A stretch of DNA of 64,000 nucleotides. It comes from G963691885 sp963691885 (GTDB lineage: Bacteria; Pseudomonadota; Alphaproteobacteria; UBA8366; Aestuariispiraceae). Shown piece by piece: positions 60,815-64,000 of the stretch. The stretch lies in assembly GCA_963691885.1 (NCBI GenBank), contig OY829843.1:930001-994000 (forward strand), in the 5' to 3' direction. Position 1 is the stretch's first letter; the number at the start of each line of letters is the position of its first letter. A program made the position numbers and the translations under genes. Below the pieces are notes generated by a model, which ran no database searches, was not told the origin of the DNA, and worked only from the letters and a program-made list of their open reading frames with translations.

Positions 60815-61748
60815 AGGCACAGGTAATTTGCAAGGCGATCGAACCCGGCCTCAACAATTCCTCATATCGGATGGTTTCTTCATGGTTCTTGAGGATCATC
60901 GCATCGTCATAAACCGGTTCATGATGGAACATGACAAGATGTTTCACATCGGCCCGGTGGCACAGATCCACTGCCACGATATTGCTGGAATGCCCCCAGT
61001 CTTCCTTGATCGAGATGGCATCAGCCATTGAATACATCGTGTCGAACACTACGAGATCGGCGTCCCGCATGAACTCTACATGGGCATCGAGCTGTTCTTC
61101 ATCTTCCAGTTTATGTTCGGCGTCTGTTGTATAAACAATCACTTTCCCGTCGATCTCAAACCGATAGCCAAATGAATCGCCATGATGATGCTGCTTTCGC
61201 ACCGTAACGGTATAATCATCAATGGAAATCGGCGTATCCATCGGGGTTTGGGTAAACTCCTTCTTCGATTGCATAAAGTGGAGTGGCACAGGGAAAGACG
61301 GGACATCCTGCTGTCGCAAAAGCGCGGCCTCTACGTCGTGTCCGCCATGCACCCTAAGCTCACTGGCCGGATTAAATGCCGGAATGAAGAAAGGGAACCC
61401 GCAGATATGATCCCAGTGAACATGGGAGATGAAGAAAGAATACGCCGTTTGCCGGTCTTCCGTTGCGATACGACGCATGGCATCAAGTCCGAATTCGCGC
61501 AGACCCGACCCCATATCACAGACGATAAACCCGCCTTCACCGCGGTCAATTTCAACGCAAGACGACGCGCCCCCATAGGTTCCTTTTACGGAAAACGGCA
61601 ACGCATCCAATGCAGCTTCGCGTGCTTCGGGTGTGGAGAGGTCCTTGCCGTTGGTCTGTTCCATCACCTGCAGCATCTTCGATTTCAGCGTATCCGCCGT
61701 CATCGCTGTAGGCAGTGACCCTCTTGTGCCCCAGAACCGAATCTTCAT
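60789..61748 (-). CDS. MBL-fold metallohydrolase in STAS-PP2C operon
   Basis: This 319-residue metallo-beta-lactamase-fold protein begins MKIRFWGTRGSLPTAM. The main metal motif HVHWDHICGFPFF (H-x-H-x-D-H, about residue 129) is intact, and later ligand positions VDLCHRADVKHLVMFHHEP and IVYTTDAEH (Asp, His) agree. This branch is related to PhnP- and cyclic-nucleotide phosphodiesterase-like MBL enzymes, but the substrate is not known. It is transcribed between the STAS gene (41 nt) and the CHASE2-PP2C gene, so a role in processing a signal molecule for that switch is plausible. Confidence 0.87.
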   Translation of the reverse strand: MKIRFWGTRGSLPTAMTADTLKSKMLQVMEQTNGKDLSTPEAREAALDALPFSVKGTYGGASSCVEIDRGEGGFIVCDMGSGLREFGLDAMRRIATEDRQTAYSFFISHVHWDHICGFPFFIPAFNPASELRVHGGHDVEAALLRQQDVPSFPVPLHFMQSKKEFTQTPMDTPISIDDYTVTVRKQHHHGDSFGYRFEIDGKVIVYTTDAEHKLEDEEQLDAHVEFMRDADLVVFDTMYSMADAISIKEDWGHSSNIVAVDLCHRADVKHLVMFHHEPVYDDAMILKNHEETIRYEELLRPGSIALQITCAYDGLEIDL

Positions 61749-61788
61749 GCCGATTATTTCCTGTTATTGTGCGGGGTGAATTGGTTTG

Positions 61789-62142
61789 TCAGGCGGCGCC
61801 AGAAGCCAAAGCCTCTTCGGTAGAACCGTAAATCTTGAATATTTTGTCGAAATGGCTGATCTGGAAGATTTCCTGCAATGCGGGCTGCAAACCGGAAATC
61901 ACAACAGCGACCGTGTCCACTTTTCCTGCCTTGGCCAAAAGCATGAGGACACGCAAGCCGACACTGCTCATGTAATCAACATCTGATAGATCGACGACCA
62001 AGAGACCGGCCGCATCCACAGCAAGCTTCACAGCGGGAACCGCTGCTTCTTCAAAAGCTGCCGCACTGCTATGATCGATAGAACCGCTCGCGCTGACGAC
62101 GACACCATTATCGCGAACATCTGTCGAAACCTGCATTTCCAC
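61789..62142 (-). CDS. STAS-domain anti-anti-sigma factor
   Basis: This 117-residue single-domain STAS protein contains VVSASGSIDHSSAAAFEEAAVP and the phosphorylation-site loop LLVVDLSDVDYMSSVGLRVLML, with Ser in the position of the SpoIIAA phospho-serine. When unphosphorylated such a protein sequesters an anti-sigma kinase. The first gene of the STAS-MBL-CHASE2/PP2C block; an HATPase anti-sigma kinase is not encoded nearby. A pair of TTAATAAA repeats lies about 100 nt upstream. Confidence 0.9.
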   Translation of the reverse strand: MEMQVSTDVRDNGVVVSASGSIDHSSAAAFEEAAVPAVKLAVDAAGLLVVDLSDVDYMSSVGLRVLMLLAKAGKVDTVAVVISGLQPALQEIFQISHFDKIFKIYGSTEEALASGAA

Positions 62143-62233
62143 TTCCCCGTTATCATAACGCCCATGGCGATGTCCCGGCGCATCACCTCATCGGCTAGAC
62201 TAGCAACGTCTTTTGTCTTGGGAAACCAGTATA

Positions 62234-62252
62234 TTAATAAAGTGTTAATAAA
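62234..62252. repeat. two TTAATAAA direct repeats 11 nt apart upstream of the STAS gene
   Basis: TTAATAAA occurs at 62234-62241 and 62245-62252, exactly 11 nt apart, in the 148-bp spacer between STAS and the PAS-EAL gene. An 11-nt period fits one helical turn and the tandem sites used by OmpR/PhoB-like regulators, but the sequence is simple AT-rich and could be chance. The rest of the spacer shows no other clear element. Confidence 0.3.
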
Positions 62253-62290
62253 AGGACTAAGTTCACAATTAAGCCTGCGTGCAAGGGTTG

Positions 62291-63985
62291 TTACCCCCAG
62301 CTCTCCGTAAACCCTTTGCGTTTAAGGTTCAGCCGGGTGACGCTGGTTGAAGCTTCTGCGTCCCGGCCCGGAAAGTGATGTCCACTGATCTCTGTTGCCG
62401 TGCATTCCGCCAATGGGACAGGCTTTCCATACAGAAAACCTTGCGCCTGGGCGATGCCCAATTGCTGCAAAGCCTTTGCCTGAGGTTCCTCTTCGACATA
62501 TTCAGCGACAGTTACAATTCCCAGGTTTCGACAAAGATCAGCCAGGGCCTTGATCATGAAGTAATCGCGGGAATCCTGCAGCATGCGGGCGATATAGACG
62601 CCGTCAATCTTGACGCAATCGACATTCAAGGCGTGGAGGTAGGGGAAGGAGGCCGCCCCGGCCCCAAAATCATCCAGACAAATTGTGATCCCCTGGGCCC
62701 GCAGGGAATCCACCGCATGACGCACTGGTTCGAGGTTCTCGATCTTTGCCGATTCCGTGATTTCTAGAACAAGGCGGCCATGAGCGTTCGGTTCTGCCCG
62801 ATAGAGCGATTCGATTTGTTCTACGAACCGTTCCGACTGGATGGAGAGGCCCGATACATTCACTGACAAGCCCACTGAACGGTCAAGCGTGGGGGTATTC
62901 AATATATCAAAGGCCGTATCCATTACCGCCCGATCGAGGTCCAGAACCAGGGCCACGTCTTCGGCAAATGTAATCAACTCATAAGGCGACTTATTGGGCT
63001 CAAACCGGCAAAGGCTCTCATAATGCGCGATACGACCGGTTTGCAGATCCACAATTGGCTGCAGGTGCAGATCAAATTCCCGATGACTGACACGATTGGC
63101 CAACCATTCCATCCGATCGGTGGTCTCTGCCAGGCTGGACTTCATCAGTGAGCCCATGTCGCGCTTGTCGGCGATCTGCAGGTTTTCGATGCAAAGATCG
63201 TCAATCACCCGTTTCATGACCTGCTTTGCCCGATCCCCGTCCGTACCAAGTTCCACAGTGCTGATGGTCTCAGATTGAATTTCTGTATCAGCAAGATTTG
63301 GGTGCACTGCACGGGCAAGATCGGCCAATTGATCAACGATGTATTCCGCATCGCTGTCGATTGCGTGCAGCAAGCCGTAGTTTCCATCGCCGAAACTGGC
63401 CGCACCGCGTTGAGGCAGCGCATTTGCACAGAGCAATGCACCAACGGCGTGGTCCAACTCGTTCTGGATTGCGGCCCGATCAGGCTCCTGCGCAATCCCT
63501 TCCACATCCAGACTGATCATGGTGATCGCCGCTTCGCGGTCCAGATCCTTGGCAATGCTGCTCGTTATGTCCAGAAACGCGTCCTTGCCCCCTTCGGAAA
63601 ACGGCCTGTCCAGGGATTGCCTGCGACTGAGAGAAACGAAGATATCTGACTGTGTCTGGGGTAACCGGCAAAGGCTTAAATCGACCGGTCGTTCGGTTGC
63701 TGTCCGCATTTGGACAGGTCCTCTTCGACCAACCAGTGTTTTAGCTTGGATGAGGGTATTCAATGTCGGTTGATAGATCGGGTCGAAATAATCTGCAATC
63801 GTAGCACCGAGCAGCTCGGCAGGCTTAACCCCAAGAATTGTGTTGCAGGCACCGGTCACGAAACTGATCGTTCCAGACGGAGAAACCTGAATCAGCAGGT
63901 CTGCACCAGCAAAGGCAAAACCAACAAAACGATCCCTTTCGTTCTGTTTCTCTCGACTAACCTCTGTCGGCGGCGTGACTGACAC
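62291..63985 (-). CDS. PAS-EAL protein, probable c-di-GMP phosphodiesterase
   Basis: This 564-residue protein has an N-terminal PAS domain (about 20-125: GFAFAGADLLIQVSPSGTISFVTGACNTILG), a middle region with a degenerate GGDEF-like segment ending FGDGNYGLLH (about 205), and an EAL domain from about 305. EAL residues present: ESL (YESLCRF), NVSG, LVLEITES, CLDDFGAG, VKIDG and AEYVEEE with the catalytic Glu/Asp/Lys, so phosphodiesterase activity is likely. The start is GTG 63985, with an in-frame TAG 15 nt upstream, so the gene is complete. It probably tunes c-di-GMP near the partner-switch genes. Confidence 0.88.
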   Translation of the reverse strand: MSVTPPTEVSREKQNERDRFVGFAFAGADLLIQVSPSGTISFVTGACNTILGVKPAELLGATIADYFDPIYQPTLNTLIQAKTLVGRRGPVQMRTATERPVDLSLCRLPQTQSDIFVSLSRRQSLDRPFSEGGKDAFLDITSSIAKDLDREAAITMISLDVEGIAQEPDRAAIQNELDHAVGALLCANALPQRGAASFGDGNYGLLHAIDSDAEYIVDQLADLARAVHPNLADTEIQSETISTVELGTDGDRAKQVMKRVIDDLCIENLQIADKRDMGSLMKSSLAETTDRMEWLANRVSHREFDLHLQPIVDLQTGRIAHYESLCRFEPNKSPYELITFAEDVALVLDLDRAVMDTAFDILNTPTLDRSVGLSVNVSGLSIQSERFVEQIESLYRAEPNAHGRLVLEITESAKIENLEPVRHAVDSLRAQGITICLDDFGAGAASFPYLHALNVDCVKIDGVYIARMLQDSRDYFMIKALADLCRNLGIVTVAEYVEEEPQAKALQQLGIAQAQGFLYGKPVPLAECTATEISGHHFPGRDAEASTSVTRLNLKRKGFTESWG

Positions 63986-64000
63986 AATCGGACCCTATCA

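Noticed and set aside
1..64000. Mobile element, prophage or CRISPR array
   Set aside because: No transposase, integrase, terminal inverted repeats, phage genes or regular spacer-repeat pattern were seen; the ccdAB pair stands without plasmid genes.
1..64000. tRNA or rRNA genes
   Set aside because: No stretch with rRNA sequence or a tRNA T-loop/cloverleaf pattern was found in the intergenic spacers.

Overview
The window looks like a chromosomal segment of a free-living, probably marine alphaproteobacterium. The G+C content appears to be in the mid-50s per cent, judged by eye. Supporting traits are a late lipid A/Kdo gene block, a PlcP/Agt lipid-remodelling pair, Tat-exported TRAP and ABC binding proteins, an XseA/M23 pair and many catabolic operons. 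A Rhodospirillales- or Sneathiella-like host is possible, but I cannot place the genus. I found no rRNA, tRNA, CRISPR array, insertion sequence, integrase or phage gene, and no gene-free stretch longer than 300 bases.

Region 1 (1-12.3 kb) is mostly housekeeping: methylmalonyl-CoA mutase, a CcdAB toxin-antitoxin pair, DusA, an MFS transporter, PmbA, PurD, and XseA with an M23 peptidase. Region 2 (12.3-21.1 kb) is the envelope region. A tightly overlapping minus-strand operon MsbA - DUF374 acyltransferase - WaaA - LpxK - LpxL is followed by a PlcP-type phosphoesterase and an Agt-type glycosyltransferase. These two diverge from a diacylglycerol kinase-like gene across an AT-rich spacer that carries an 11-nt periodic TAAC array. 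Together they suggest phosphate-dependent membrane lipid remodelling.

Region 3 (21.2-28.6 kb) is a GntR-linked catabolic cluster: an SsuABC-like ABC importer, an FAD oxidoreductase, a hydroxyisobutyrate-dehydrogenase-like enzyme and two divergent shikimate/quinate dehydrogenase paralogues. Region 4 (28.6-36.8 kb) is a LysR-linked aromatic operon: TRAP transporter, two YciI-like proteins, hydroxyquinol 1,2-dioxygenase, maleylacetate reductase and a nitroreductase. It resembles the lower part of chlorophenol-type pathways. Region 5 (36.8-46.8 kb) is sugar or sugar-acid catabolism. A MalEFGK-type ABC importer and Gfo/Idh/MocA enzyme diverge from a LacI regulator between two identical palindromic operators. 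They are followed by a DUF1479 protein, 5-dehydro-4-deoxyglucarate dehydratase and galactarolactone isomerase.

Region 6 (46.8-55.7 kb) holds an SDR gene interrupted by one amber codon, an HpxZ/AtzH-like protein with a divergent amidase, a ChrR-like cupin, a GST, a YhiN-type flavoprotein and a large cytoplasmic reductive dehalogenase fused to its own flavin/[2Fe-2S] reductase. The dehalogenase reading frame is broken by one missing base. With region 4 this points to catabolism of halogenated aromatics. Region 7 (55.7-64 kb) holds a DUF1194 protein, a KefB/YbaL-like antiporter, and signalling genes: a CHASE2-SpoIIE phosphatase, an MBL hydrolase, a STAS anti-anti-sigma factor and a PAS-EAL protein.
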